From IMG/VR virus record IMGVR_UViG_3300023174_000121, positions 1 through 64,000 of that record: 64,000 nucleotides of DNA; one strand, 5' to 3'. Below are positions 18,309-27,562 of this stretch, piece by piece. The notes beneath the pieces are model-generated. The model worked only from the letters and a program-made list of their open reading frames with translations, had not been told where the DNA came from and did no database searches. Numbering within the stretch: the first letter of the stretch is position 1; the number at the start of each line of letters is the position of its first letter. Made by a program: the position numbers and the translations under genes. The DNA comes from a virus.

Positions 18309-21300
18309 TGGCATCAATAGGAAATTACGCAGCAGCTTTAGCTGAAGCTGCTAGAAACGCTGCAAGAGGTTCTGCTACTGGAATAGGCGCAGCGATAAGA
18401 GGCTCTGCAACATCTGAAATGCCTGGTGTAACTGGTGCATATTCATTTGCTCAAAGTTTGAGAAATAGTGCTAACTCTCGCGCTGGAAGTAGTGGTGGTG
18501 GAAAAGGTGGAGGCGGTGGATCAGCTTCATCTAGTGGACCATCAGATAGTTCAAACTTCAATACTGCTGTCGTTCGCGAATTGCAATTGATGAATGCGAA
18601 TATTCTTGAACAAACTAGACTATTGAGATATCAAGTAGATTCCAATAGATCGAAATCACAATTTGATGAAGAAAATGCTAGAGAACAAGCATTAAGAGAT
18701 AGTAGACTATTAGACGCAATCAATAACATTGGTGCTAGTAGTGGTGGAGGTCCAGCTGGAGGTGGTGGTGATAATAATGGCAAAGGACTTTTAGATAATC
18801 TTGGTGGTATAGGTGGTGGAGGAGGAGGCGGACGTGGTGGAAAGGGTCGCCGCGGAAGTATAAAGGGAAGACTAGTGAAGGGTGCTGGAATAGCTGGTCT
18901 AGGTCTTGGTGCACTATATGCATATAATAGAGTAGCTAATGGTGGAGAATCTATTTCTGAAGTCGCAAAGGATATGGCTCCAGGAGTTCTTGGTTCTACT
19001 ATTGGTGGTCTTGTTGGAATGATTGGTGGTCCGATTGGAGCTGCTATTGGCGCTGCCGTTGGTGGAGCAATTGGTGATTCTGATTTTGGTCATAAGATGT
19101 TTGAAAAAGTTCTTCCAAAATTTCAAGAGTTGGGAGATACGATAGCTGGAAAGTTTAACGTATTGCAAAATTGGTTTTCAAATTTTGATGTTGGTGCTAT
19201 GGCATCAGGAGCATATAAAAGTGTTGTGTCTGGTGCTAAAGCAGTTGGAAATGCAGCATCTGATGCGGCATCAAGTGCATATAAAAGTGTTGTGTCTGGT
19301 GCTAAAGCAGTTGGAAATGCAGCATCTGATGTGGCATCAAGTGCATATAAAAGTGTTTCTTCCGGTGTTTCATCTGCGGCAAGTTCAGTTAAAAATTATG
19401 TAACTGGATCTGCGACATCTGGAACTAGTGCAAATAAAGTTATAACATTTGGAAGTTTATCTAGAGAACAACAAGATGCAGTATTAGCTGAGCAAAGAAG
19501 ACAAGAAGGGTTTAAACCTGGAATGCTCACTTATGATTTAAATAATCCTGGTGCTATGCTCTATGATAAAATGACTGCTAAATTTGGCGCAGTGCCAGAT
19601 GATACTGGAAGGGGTGTTGATAAATTAAAAGGAAAATTTGCCAAATTCCCAACATTAGAACAAGGAATTGAAGCACAAAGATATAAGTGGTTAAATGGTC
19701 AAGGTGGAAAGTATGCGAGTCTTCCTTTAAATCAAGCATTGCAATTATGGATAACAGGAAAAGTAGAAGGTACTGGAGGTTCGCATCTAGGATCTAGATA
19801 TGAAAATTACATAAACAAAGTTTATGCTGCAGCTGGATCTACGCCACCAATAACACCATCAACTGTTTTAGCATCAGCTAAAGAAACATATGAAAATGTA
19901 AAGACTGGTGCTGGATCAATATTAGAAACTGCTAAAGCAAATGTAGATCCTGCTGTTCAAATTTTAGGACAAAAATTAGAAGAAGTTAGAAAAGAGATTA
20001 GAAAAGCATCAAATGTTGCTGTAGGCGTAGCAACAGCAATTGGTAAAGATACAGTAAATAATTTTAAAAGTCTTGCACGAAGTAGTGCAAGAACTGCAAA
20101 TGCGGTTGCTCCTCCAAACAAACCGATTCGTCCAATACTAAAGACACCAGAACAAATCATTGCAGAGACTAACAAGAACTTTGCAATGCAATTTCAAAAG
20201 ATTGCTCCAAAAGCAATTAGTCTTGCATTAAGACAAACATTGTTTCCTAAAGGTATTGGTGTAACTCAACAAGCAGCTGGTGGTGCATTATTCCGTGGAC
20301 AACAATTAAATAATATCTTTGGCGTCGGCAAGAGTGTAAGCAAATTAGCGACAAGTCTATTTGGTAAGCAATATGGTGGAATGCTTGCACCAGCACTTAA
20401 TAATTTAGCGACTGGATATCTTGAAGCAGGTGCCCGCGCTGGAGGAAGACTTTTATTCGGTATGATCGGTGGAATGGGTGCTGAACAAAGCAACATTCTC
20501 ACAGGACAAATTCTTGGTAATTATGCTAGAGGTAATAAGAAATTAGCAGTTGAGCAATTGCTATATGGCACTACTGGTGTAGCTAGTGGCTATGAGACTG
20601 TCTTTGCTAAGTATGGATTCAAGAATCCAATGGAAGGCATTAACTACATGGCCAACACTCTTGGTGCTGCCGTTAGTGATCCTGTTAATAGTCTCATGAA
20701 TCCTGGAGCAAAGCCTACAGAATATATTGATCCAAGAACTGGTAAGAAAGTTAGTTTAAATAGCGCAACGTCATTTAGTAAAGATGCTTATGGTAGAATT
20801 GATGATATAAGTTCGACTGGTGCTACGATTCAAACTGTTCCTGGTGGCGATAAAGCAATACTTTCAGTTGATCCAACATTAAACAAATTAACAGAGCAAC
20901 AAGTTGATCTTCAGAAACAATTAATTGATCAACAACAAGTTGATGCAGTTAGAAGAGCAACCGATGCGGCTGAAGCAAAAGCTGTAAGTGTGCAAGGTGA
21001 TCAGGGAATCATCGGTAAATTACAAGAACTTATAACTGAAATATCTACTGGTAGAGTTGGTTCTGGTTCAACTGCTGGTGGATCACTCGCTGTTCCAGGT
21101 TTTTTTAATCCAAAAAATCCATTAGGTCAAGTCGGCAATATGGCACTTGATCTTGGTAGAGTCGCTGCGACTAGTGCAATTTATAAAGGATTAGGTGGAA
21201 AAGGAACAAATCCATACACAGCAGCGCTTGCAAATTTTGCAATTAGTTCTGCATTAAAATATGGTGGACAACTTGCATATCAATATGCTGCTCCATATCT

Positions 21301-22822
21301 TGCTGCAGCTGGTAACGCACTTGTTTCTGGTGCTCAAATGGCTGGTGGTTATGTTCTAAATGCAGCAGGACTTACGGGTTATTCCGCTACTAATGTTGCT
21401 GCACCAATAGTATCTGGAGTATCAACAACGACAGCATCAACTGCTGCTACTAGTGCCGCTGGAACTACTGGAACTATTAGTGAAGTATTGGGACCTACTG
21501 CAGCTGCTTCTTCTTTAGCTTCTAGTGGAGCTGCCAGTTATGCTGGTGGTCTTAGTGCTGGTACTACAATTGGATTTGAAGGCAGTATAGGAGCCATTGG
21601 TGGTAGTGCTGCTGGTACTGGATTTTTAGCAGGTGCTAGTGAATTTATACCTATTATAGGCGCTTTAGTCGTAGGTTATAATATAGGTAAAACTATTGCA
21701 AGATGGTTAGGATTTGGAGGCAATGATGAGCCGCAATATCAACCAACTCCGATACTTGAAAGAATACTTTATACAAGTAAAAACAATAACATTACACAAA
21801 TATCAACCATTTATACTAAAGAGTTAAACTATCTGCCAAGCGGTCAACCCGCAGTATGGGCAGCAATTTGTGATCAATTACTAAGAATTGCATTTAATGC
21901 AGTAAAAGCAATGGAGGTGAAAAGAAGACAGATTGGTAAACCTGCAACAAATCCTGGATTTGATTATCTTGGAGCACACGTTTCATCTAATAGAGTATCT
22001 ATCTATTTTTATAAAGGAGAACCAACATCACCTTTACCAAATAATACCGAAGGAAATAATTCATATTTGACAGGCAATGATTTTGGAACTTTGGAAGAGT
22101 TTTCTAAAAAAGATGCTAATTCTATTGCTAGACAAATTATTGAATTGGTGGGATGGATTTATAGGGGCGAATTCGAATCGGGTCCAAGAGATGAAAATAT
22201 TCGAACTGAAGTTGCAAAAACTGTAGAAGCACTACAAAAACTTAATTATAAAACACTCGGTTCAGGATTACTCTCTGCAACAGCAGATCAACTTGATACT
22301 TCTATAACTAAATTCAATTACATAAAGCCTGTTTTCTATGATAAAACAGATGAACAATACATATATGATACACAAGTCGCGAGCAAATTGGCTGCTGGAC
22401 ATGATATAGCAAGAACTGTATATAATGCTCAAACCGGAACATATGTAGGCGGTGCACCAGCAAATGTGTTTGGATATGATTCTTTTGGAAGACCTATCTA
22501 TGATTTAAATAATGATAATATGATTAATGATGCAGACTTTAAAACAAGTCTTGCTGATATTCAAAAAATTATTCCTACAGCAACGGCGACAAATGTTGGA
22601 AATCTTGGAAGTTACGTTTCTTCTAATTCGGCTTATCCAGATTATATTTTGCGTGGATCAACCGCAACGTCTGGATCATCGGGTGCTTCAGGTGGAAGCA
22701 CCGTTGTAGCTGGAAACAATAGTAATAATACAACAAATAATACTACTGTCGTTCGACAAGTATCTAGTGTTGATGTTTTAAGAGGAATGACTACTCAAAC
22801 TGCACTTCCAGTAACTGGATAA
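18308..22822 (+). CDS. Tape-measure candidate with muralytic-type domain and calcium-loop motif
   Basis: 1504 residues, by far the largest plus-strand gene, starting as TAATG over the previous stop. Gly/Ser-rich N-terminus; a Gly/Ala hydrophobic stretch at ~210-260 (GVLGSTIGGLVGMIGGPIG); two perfect-frame 22-residue repeats (AYKSVVSGAKAVGNAASD) at ~302-345; then at ~395-510 a segment (NNPGAMLYDKMTAKFGA, FAKFPTLEQGIEAQRYKW, LNQALQLWITG) that resembles lytic domains of phage tail proteins. Another Ala/Gly hydrophobic zone lies at ~1000-1130. Near 1398-1412, YDLNNDNMINDADF matches a dockerin/EF-hand calcium loop. Position after gp26 and the small hub gene equals that of T4 gp29; gp29 has only ~590 residues. 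Tape-measure role is inferred from size and place. Confidence 0.7.
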   Translation: MASIGNYAAALAEAARNAARGSATGIGAAIRGSATSEMPGVTGAYSFAQSLRNSANSRAGSSGGGKGGGGGSASSSGPSDSSNFNTAVVRELQLMNANILEQTRLLRYQVDSNRSKSQFDEENAREQALRDSRLLDAINNIGASSGGGPAGGGGDNNGKGLLDNLGGIGGGGGGGRGGKGRRGSIKGRLVKGAGIAGLGLGALYAYNRVANGGESISEVAKDMAPGVLGSTIGGLVGMIGGPIGAAIGAAVGGAIGDSDFGHKMFEKVLPKFQELGDTIAGKFNVLQNWFSNFDVGAMASGAYKSVVSGAKAVGNAASDAASSAYKSVVSGAKAVGNAASDVASSAYKSVSSGVSSAASSVKNYVTGSATSGTSANKVITFGSLSREQQDAVLAEQRRQEGFKPGMLTYDLNNPGAMLYDKMTAKFGAVPDDTGRGVDKLKGKFAKFPTLEQGIEAQRYKWLNGQGGKYASLPLNQALQLWITGKVEGTGGSHLGSRYENYINKVYAAAGSTPPITPSTVLASAKETYENVKTGAGSILETAKANVDPAVQILGQKLEEVRKEIRKASNVAVGVATAIGKDTVNNFKSLARSSARTANAVAPPNKPIRPILKTPEQIIAETNKNFAMQFQKIAPKAISLALRQTLFPKGIGVTQQAAGGALFRGQQLNNIFGVGKSVSKLATSLFGKQYGGMLAPALNNLATGYLEAGARAGGRLLFGMIGGMGAEQSNILTGQILGNYARGNKKLAVEQLLYGTTGVASGYETVFAKYGFKNPMEGINYMANTLGAAVSDPVNSLMNPGAKPTEYIDPRTGKKVSLNSATSFSKDAYGRIDDISSTGATIQTVPGGDKAILSVDPTLNKLTEQQVDLQKQLIDQQQVDAVRRATDAAEAKAVSVQGDQGIIGKLQELITEISTGRVGSGSTAGGSLAVPGFFNPKNPLGQVGNMALDLGRVAATSAIYKGLGGKGTNPYTAALANFAISSALKYGGQLAYQYAAPYLAAAGNALVSGAQMAGGYVLNAAGLTGYSATNVAAPIVSGVSTTTASTAATSAAGTTGTISEVLGPTAAASSLASSGAASYAGGLSAGTTIGFEGSIGAIGGSAAGTGFLAGASEFIPIIGALVVGYNIGKTIARWLGFGGNDEPQYQPTPILERILYTSKNNNITQISTIYTKELNYLPSGQPAVWAAICDQLLRIAFNAVKAMEVKRRQIGKPATNPGFDYLGAHVSSNRVSIYFYKGEPTSPLPNNTEGNNSYLTGNDFGTLEEFSKKDANSIARQIIELVGWIYRGEFESGPRDENIRTEVAKTVEALQKLNYKTLGSGLLSATADQLDTSITKFNYIKPVFYDKTDEQYIYDTQVASKLAAGHDIARTVYNAQTGTYVGGAPANVFGYDSFGRPIYDLNNDNMINDADFKTSLADIQKIIPTATATNVGNLGSYVSSNSAYPDYILRGSTATSGSSGASGGSTVVAGNNSNNTTNNTTVVRQVSSVDVLRGMTTQTALPVTG
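19211..19360 (+). repeat. Tandem 66-bp coding repeat in the tape-measure gene
   Basis: GCATATAAAAGTG starts at 19211, 19277 and 19343. Two complete 66-bp units differ at only a base or two (GATGCGGCATC versus GATGTGGCATC) and a third unit is partial. Each unit encodes 22 residues. The near identity at DNA level indicates recent duplication, a way to change tape length. Confidence 0.9.
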
Positions 22823-22825
22823 AAA

Positions 22826-22849
22826 AAAGGAGAGCATTCGCTCTCCTTT
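22826..22849 (-). terminator. Bidirectional hairpin terminator between tape measure and gp32
   Basis: Ten-base-pair stem aaaggagagc / gctctccttt with an ATTC loop, followed on the minus strand by a run of T (22823-22828 read in reverse). It lies between convergent genes and is a good intrinsic terminator for the gp32 transcript; it can also end the plus-strand operon. Confidence 0.85.
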
Positions 22850-22869
22850 CACATAATATAAGTTTGAAA

Positions 22870-23772
22870 TTAGTCTTCTGCTAATTTCTCAAAGTAACTT
22901 AAAGATTCGTCATCGTCATCTTCTGATGCATCAGCAACAGTCTTCTTTGCTTTACTTGCTACTGGAGCTGCTGGTGCGCTCTTTGCAACGATAGAAGAGA
23001 TTGAATCTCCATCGCTACCGCTATCAAGACCAAGAACTTTATTGAGTTTAGCTTTCAATTCGTCATACGATTTGAAATTCTTTGGATCAAGAAACTCTGA
23101 CAATGCGTGTTCTTGTTTCCAAATGTTCTCAAGGTCATCATCATCTTGCGACAAAGGACCTGGACGATCAAACTCAGACTTGTCGTAGTTTTGATAGCCT
23201 TCAACTTTACGAATCTTCAGTTTGAAGTTAGCGCCTTCCCAAAGATCGAATGGGTTCGTTGGTGCTTCATCTTCAAATTCAGGATTCATCAAATCGTTTA
23301 GCTTGTCGAAGATTTTCTTACCAAATTTATATAAAAATACTTTGCCTTCGTTCTCGGGATTAGAAGGATCTTTAATGACATAGATGTTGCTGATGTACTG
23401 CAACTTACGCTTCTGTTTACGCGCAACGTCTTTGTTTGAATCGATACCAGAGTTCCAAAGAACAGTATTGTGTTCTGAGACTGGATCTTTTTTGTTTATT
23501 GATGTGAGGGAATTTTCAATATACCATCCACCTGGACCCTGAAAGGAGTGTGTATAATATTGAATCCAGGGAACGTCTTCGCCTTCTGGTGCAGGAAGAA
23601 AGCGGATTGTTGCGAAACCGTTGCCAGCTTTATCTACTGTGGGTTTCCAGAATCGAAGGTCTTCGTATGATTTTTTACCTTCTTCTTTGTTTGAGAGTTT
23701 AGAAACTTCTTGTGTTAGTTTCTCTAAGTCCTTGTTGCGGGACTTCTTTAGATCTGCAAATGATGATGCCAT
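22870..23772 (-). CDS. gp32: Single-stranded DNA-binding protein gp32
   Basis: 300 residues (T4 gp32 has 301). The order KAGNGFATIRFLPAPEGE, GGWYIENS, NIYVIKDPSNPENEGKVFLY, KFGKKIFDKLNDLM, PFDLWEGANFKLKIRKVEGY and an acidic tail (DASEDDDDESLSYFEKLAED) is that of gp32. It coats ssDNA and recruits replication proteins by the acidic C-terminus. The four T4 zinc ligands are not conserved: the region after GGWYIEN reads SLTSINKKDPVSEHN with no cysteine. The start has a GAGG ribosome site (TACGAGGTAACATACTATG). Confidence 0.93.
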   Translation of the reverse strand: MASSFADLKKSRNKDLEKLTQEVSKLSNKEEGKKSYEDLRFWKPTVDKAGNGFATIRFLPAPEGEDVPWIQYYTHSFQGPGGWYIENSLTSINKKDPVSEHNTVLWNSGIDSNKDVARKQKRKLQYISNIYVIKDPSNPENEGKVFLYKFGKKIFDKLNDLMNPEFEDEAPTNPFDLWEGANFKLKIRKVEGYQNYDKSEFDRPGPLSQDDDDLENIWKQEHALSEFLDPKNFKSYDELKAKLNKVLGLDSGSDGDSISSIVAKSAPAAPVASKAKKTVADASEDDDDESLSYFEKLAED

Positions 23773-23970
23773 AGTATGTTACCTCGTATTGAAATGTATA
23801 AATGTGTATTTACTGCGTACTTAAAGTATATGTAGATTTCTCTACAACTTTATTTATAAGGCTTTGTGCCTTATTCTTTGGCAATACTAATGCACAAAGT
23901 GTTTTGTTGCTTTTAGTCTTAGTATTGAGTTGTCGTTTTGTTGGAGTTGTTGATTGTAGAAGAACTGGAA
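23773..23970 (-). promoter_or_regulatory. gp32 leader with late-type box and hairpins
   Basis: A 198-base gap with no gene. It holds a TATAAATA box (minus strand, 23851-23858) 79 bases before the gp32 ATG, a short hairpin gtagatttctctac at 23832-23845, and an 8-base inverted repeat ctttgtgc / gcacaaag (23862-23869 and 23892-23899). T4 gp32 controls its own translation by binding a structured leader; the hairpins are in the right place but no T4-like pseudoknot was demonstrated. Confidence 0.5.
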
Positions 23971-24399
23971 TCATTGCTCTTCGATTTTCAATGGACCAGA
24001 AACATTGATTTCGCAATCAACAGACACCCATCCATCTTGCTCTAATCCCCATGTACCATCTTCTTCATATATTGAATTGAATGCTTCTCTATCTTCTTCT
24101 GGCATGTTGCTTGGAAATTCCCAATCTTCCCAAACACCATCTTGTGTTTCGAAATCATATACATCACCAAAGTCTTCGTATAGATCAGTTCCGACATCCG
24201 AATGATATGATGCTAACCATTGTTCGATAGTATAATCATCTGGTGCTGGTACTGTAAACGTTCCCCATCGCCAACCCATGTTTTGTTGAACCATGTAGTC
24301 GCCTTTTCTCCAATAACAAATGTCATTGATGCACTTTTTGTGTTCTGGAGTAATTACCCAAACTCTGTCATTTACTTCTGGTTCCATAAGTTTAATCAT
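23971..24399 (-). CDS. Conserved acidic phage protein, unknown function
   Basis: 142 residues, Trp- and Asp/Glu-rich (GWRWGTF, DGVWEDWEFPSNMPEEDREAF, SVDCEINVSGPLKIEEQ). I recognise it only as a type of small acidic protein seen near gp32/gp33 in aquatic T4-like phages. The ATG overlaps the gp33 stop (ATGA), so the two are translationally coupled; an internal ATG five codons later is possible. Confidence 0.7.
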   Translation of the reverse strand: MIKLMEPEVNDRVWVITPEHKKCINDICYWRKGDYMVQQNMGWRWGTFTVPAPDDYTIEQWLASYHSDVGTDLYEDFGDVYDFETQDGVWEDWEFPSNMPEEDREAFNSIYEEDGTWGLEQDGWVSVDCEINVSGPLKIEEQ

Positions 24400-24631
24400 C
24401 CTCTTCTAGTGGTAATCTTGCTTTTTGTGGAATCAATCTAGCTTTCATTGCTTCGCTTTCAATCGTCGCTTTCATCTTTGGCGTAATGAGTGCTGCCGCA
24501 GTTTCTACTTCGATTTTCTTCCGTTCGCAATATTCTAGAATTGTGTCTAACATTGTAATCGGTTGTAGCTGTTTTTGCAAGGATTTGATTTCTCCTTCAA
24601 ACTCTTTCTGAGTTAGAATTTTAAGATTCAT
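24392..24631 (-). CDS. gp33: Late transcription co-activator gp33
   Basis: 79 residues. The middle (MLDTILEYCERKKIEVETAAALITPKMKATIESEA, residues ~27-60 in pieces) has the gp33 helix pattern YC-KK-IEVE-AAKLI-P--K. T4 gp33 (112 residues) bridges the beta flap of RNA polymerase to the sliding clamp for late transcription. The C-terminal LPLEEDD is a plausible clamp-binding end. A strong sigma70-like promoter lies just upstream, inside the end of the glycosyltransferase gene. Confidence 0.8.
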   Translation of the reverse strand: MNLKILTQKEFEGEIKSLQKQLQPITMLDTILEYCERKKIEVETAAALITPKMKATIESEAMKARLIPQKARLPLEEDD

Positions 24632-24655
24632 AGTTTTCCTATTGAAGAAAGGACA

Positions 24656-24684
24656 AGTATAACAGACTCTTACGCTGAAGTCAA
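24656..24684 (-). promoter_or_regulatory. Sigma70-like promoter for gp33
   Basis: Minus strand TTGACT (24679-24684), 17-base spacer, TATACT (24656-24661). It overlaps the last codons of the glycosyltransferase gene and drives gp33 about 25 bases downstream. Confidence 0.75.
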
Positions 24685-25656
24685 CATTGCGTTTACCACG
24701 CGAGTGTAATCTTGCCAGACACTCTCTTTGCTATACGTTTTATATAATGGCTCTAGAGGAGTAGTTCCATTTGCAATAATCTGCTTGATACTACTATTCT
24801 CAATCAATACGCTTGGTTCCAGATCCCAATAGTTCCGCATCTGATGGCTTCTTGTTACCGCGATTGGTCGCTTCGCTGCCAATGCATAGTCTGGGCTGCT
24901 TGCTAATCCGCATCCATCTAAGTAATCATAGAAATAACAATTAATTGTGTTTTGTGCTAATAGATCGATAATTTGTTGCGTATCTAAAAGGTCGTGCGTA
25001 ATAATAACATCAATTCCTGGTTTTGTGATGATTTGCTTCACTTCGTTTGCGCGAGCATATGCATTGCTGCCTTTGTAACCGTGAATCAAATCTTCATAGA
25101 ATCCTAAAGGAATATGCAATCTTAGTGTTGCTTCATCAAACTCTTCTTGCACCTTATGTGCGAGTCTAGCGATACCTTTGTGTGGAGGTCCGAAGCCTTG
25201 AAATCCAATGATTGGTTTTTCTGGTTCAACATAAGATACTGTTGGTGCTCCGGGCAATAAACGATTCGTTGTAAATACATGCTTCGTTTCTTTCACGCTA
25301 GGATCATCTGCGATGATAAATTGCCAACCATGATTTGCTTCTGGTCTAAACGAATCAGCGATTGGCTGACTCATATCATGCATGATTCTCGCATGTTTGA
25401 TATGTGGAAATGGCGCTCGCATTTGAGGATGATCCATCCACGGAGTAGTACCTGGAGCATAATTGTAAATGACAACTTGCGGATCAAACGACAAAATTCT
25501 TTCTTGCGTTTCATGCATACTATCTGTGTAGATCATATCGAAATGCAATCCTGGATGTTGCAATAGCACTTTACCCGTAACGTCACCCATCAAGCCAATT
25601 CCACAAGCAGCTTTTGCTCCAAGTGTTTGTGTAACAAATAGAACTTTAGTTTTCAT
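24670..25656 (-). CDS. GT-B-like glycosyltransferase
   Basis: 328 residues. A Rossmann-like N-terminus (KVLFVTQTLGAKAACGIG) with the short CGIG turn seen in GT4-type enzymes, a central IIGFQGFGPPHKGIARL strand-turn-helix, and a C-terminal acceptor/donor half with CGLASSPDYALAAKRPIAVT, which looks like the sugar-nucleotide motif region. It is a paralogue of the gene at 26618-27562 (both have CGIxxxxD near the start and LAxKRPxxV near the end). Last gene of the glycan operon. Confidence 0.7.
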   Translation of the reverse strand: MKTKVLFVTQTLGAKAACGIGLMGDVTGKVLLQHPGLHFDMIYTDSMHETQERILSFDPQVVIYNYAPGTTPWMDHPQMRAPFPHIKHARIMHDMSQPIADSFRPEANHGWQFIIADDPSVKETKHVFTTNRLLPGAPTVSYVEPEKPIIGFQGFGPPHKGIARLAHKVQEEFDEATLRLHIPLGFYEDLIHGYKGSNAYARANEVKQIITKPGIDVIITHDLLDTQQIIDLLAQNTINCYFYDYLDGCGLASSPDYALAAKRPIAVTRSHQMRNYWDLEPSVLIENSSIKQIIANGTTPLEPLYKTYSKESVWQDYTRVVNAMLTSA

Positions 25657-26621
25657 TTTTGTTTTCCCACTTGCTCATAAATCCAGCCGTATGTAGTCTC
25701 TAGACCTTCGCGAAGATTTTGTTCTGGAGACCAATTCAATTTTTCTGCGATCAATTCATTGTTGCTATTGCGACCACGAACGCCAGTCGGACCATCAATG
25801 TGTTTCTTACGAATTGTCTTGCCAGCAATTTTCGCAACAAGATCGACCGTATCATTAATGCTAATCATTTGATCTGCGCCAATGTTTACTGGACCATGAA
25901 ATGTTTCACTCTGCATCAAACGGCGAACAGCTTCAACGCATTCTCCAATGTATAGAAAACTTCTTGTTTGTTCTCCGTCACCCCAAATTTCAATTTCATC
26001 ACCGTCTTTTGCTTTTGCAATCTTTCTACAAACAGCAGCAGGAAACTTTTCTTTACCGCCATCCCATGTGCCGTACGGACCAAAGATATTGTGAAACCGT
26101 GCTACTTTGTTTTGCATTCCATGTTGACGATTATATGCATGGAATAGTCTCTCTGAGAATAGTTTCTCCCAACCATACTCTGAGTCTGGATGTGCTGGAT
26201 AAGCACTTGCTTCTCTGCAGTCTGGATTCTCATTCGTAGACTGCAACTCTTCGTTATAGACGCAAGCACTACTACTAAAAAATACTTTTTTGATTCCCAT
26301 CTCTTTGCATCGATGGAGTACGTTTAGATTAATGCTTGCGCTATTATGCATAACGTCTGCGTCATAAAGATTCGTATTGATGTATCCAGCACCACCCATG
26401 TCTGCAGCCAGCTGATACACTTCATCGAAATGTCTATTGATGACACGCCGAACTTCGCTTTGTTCTGTTAGATCCGCAAGAAAAAATTCATCTGCATTTA
26501 GATTTTTATATTCGTGTGTTTTCTTATCTGCAGCACGGACATAATAACCTTCACTCTTCAGTCGGCTAACCATATGCCCGCCGATGAATCCTCCACCACC
26601 TAATACTAATGCATTTTTCAT
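25653..26621 (-). CDS. GDP-mannose 3,5-epimerase-like SDR enzyme
   Basis: 322 residues. NAD-binding GGGGFIGGH at 8-16; LAADMGGAGYI near 71-81; SSSACVY at 116-122; catalytic YGWEK (Y149, K153); RFHNIFGPYGTWDGGKEK; WGDGEQTRSFLYI; GPTGVRGRNSNNE. The ADMGG, GPxGTWxGG and EGVRGRNS-type blocks are specific to plant and bacterial GDP-mannose 3,5-epimerase, which makes GDP-L-galactose. With the GDP-mannose dehydratase at 30155 it forms a GDP-sugar pathway. Overlaps both neighbours by four bases. Confidence 0.85.
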   Translation of the reverse strand: MKNALVLGGGGFIGGHMVSRLKSEGYYVRAADKKTHEYKNLNADEFFLADLTEQSEVRRVINRHFDEVYQLAADMGGAGYINTNLYDADVMHNSASINLNVLHRCKEMGIKKVFFSSSACVYNEELQSTNENPDCREASAYPAHPDSEYGWEKLFSERLFHAYNRQHGMQNKVARFHNIFGPYGTWDGGKEKFPAAVCRKIAKAKDGDEIEIWGDGEQTRSFLYIGECVEAVRRLMQSETFHGPVNIGADQMISINDTVDLVAKIAGKTIRKKHIDGPTGVRGRNSNNELIAEKLNWSPEQNLREGLETTYGWIYEQVGKQK

Positions 26622-27562
26622 TTTTCGATTATATCCTCATAAAGATTTAAAAGATTAGTTGGATTCCATGCGTCATAGAATTCCTGAAGTGGCTCAACAC
26701 CAGCAGTAATTATATCTTTAATTGATACTTTTGTCAAATCATTAAAATCTCTTCTCACATGTGAAAGGAAACTAGAATGATTCACACCAAAAGGCTTTCT
26801 TGATGCTAATGCACGATCAACAGATCCAGAGACACCAGGAACATCTGGCGTCTGATACCAATAAAGATTGATATCATTTTGATTTAGCCATGAGATTAGA
26901 TTTCTTTTTGAGAGAAAATCTCTAGTGAAATTAATTTTCACATTGCTATTTGCAAGTTCCAAACATTGATCCACTAATGCGCCAGAGAGTTTTCCGCTTG
27001 GATCAACAAACACTCCATCAGAAACATGCAGATTTAGAATTACATCTTCTGTGAATTGTTCATTGATTAATCGAATCAATGTTGGCAAGTCTTTAGTTCG
27101 ATTACCAATTCCACTAGTTCCAATTCGAATCGTTCCTTCGGGCTTGCTATATTGAATGTCATCATAGTATGTAATTGGAGGAATTCCAGCAAACTCGCCC
27201 GATGCAAGAAAATCATTATGACCAGCATTTGGATCTGTATGTATGTAATGATCAACACCAGTGAATGTGTTTAGATGCTCATGCCCAAAGATTACAATCT
27301 GCTTTACAAGACCAGAATTTTTAATTGGACGAGTGATTCCACTATTCAACCAATTCATTGTGTGTGGATGATGATTGTAGATGATTGCTACTGTATTATT
27401 TTCTTCGTTTTCTATGTGATTGAACAAATCATCTTTGTTGTTTGTCGCAAGAAAAGTAAATTCGTATTTCTTTGAAGTCTTTAAAATTTCGAAGACAGAA
27501 TCAGCATATTGATAGATGCCACACTCTTTAGATTCACCAGTAACTAATAATACATTTTTCAT
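26618..27562 (-). CDS. GT-B-like glycosyltransferase, paralogue of 24670-25656
   Basis: 314 residues. N-terminus KNVLLVTGESKECGIYQYAD; central RIGTSGIGNRTKDLPTLIRL, typical of the second GT-B domain start; GSVDRALASRKPFGVNHSSF near the end. It parallels the neighbouring glycosyltransferase from start to finish, including the closing TxGxxPLxxxYxxW. Acceptor and sugar are unknown. Overlaps the next genes by four bases on each side. Confidence 0.65.
   Translation of the reverse strand: MKNVLLVTGESKECGIYQYADSVFEILKTSKKYEFTFLATNNKDDLFNHIENEENNTVAIIYNHHPHTMNWLNSGITRPIKNSGLVKQIVIFGHEHLNTFTGVDHYIHTDPNAGHNDFLASGEFAGIPPITYYDDIQYSKPEGTIRIGTSGIGNRTKDLPTLIRLINEQFTEDVILNLHVSDGVFVDPSGKLSGALVDQCLELANSNVKINFTRDFLSKRNLISWLNQNDINLYWYQTPDVPGVSGSVDRALASRKPFGVNHSSFLSHVRRDFNDLTKVSIKDIITAGVEPLQEFYDAWNPTNLLNLYEDIIEK

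Noticed and set aside
19211-19360. Regularly spaced repeats considered as CRISPR
   Set aside because: The repeats are contiguous, in frame with a coding sequence and have no spacers. No CRISPR array was seen in the window.
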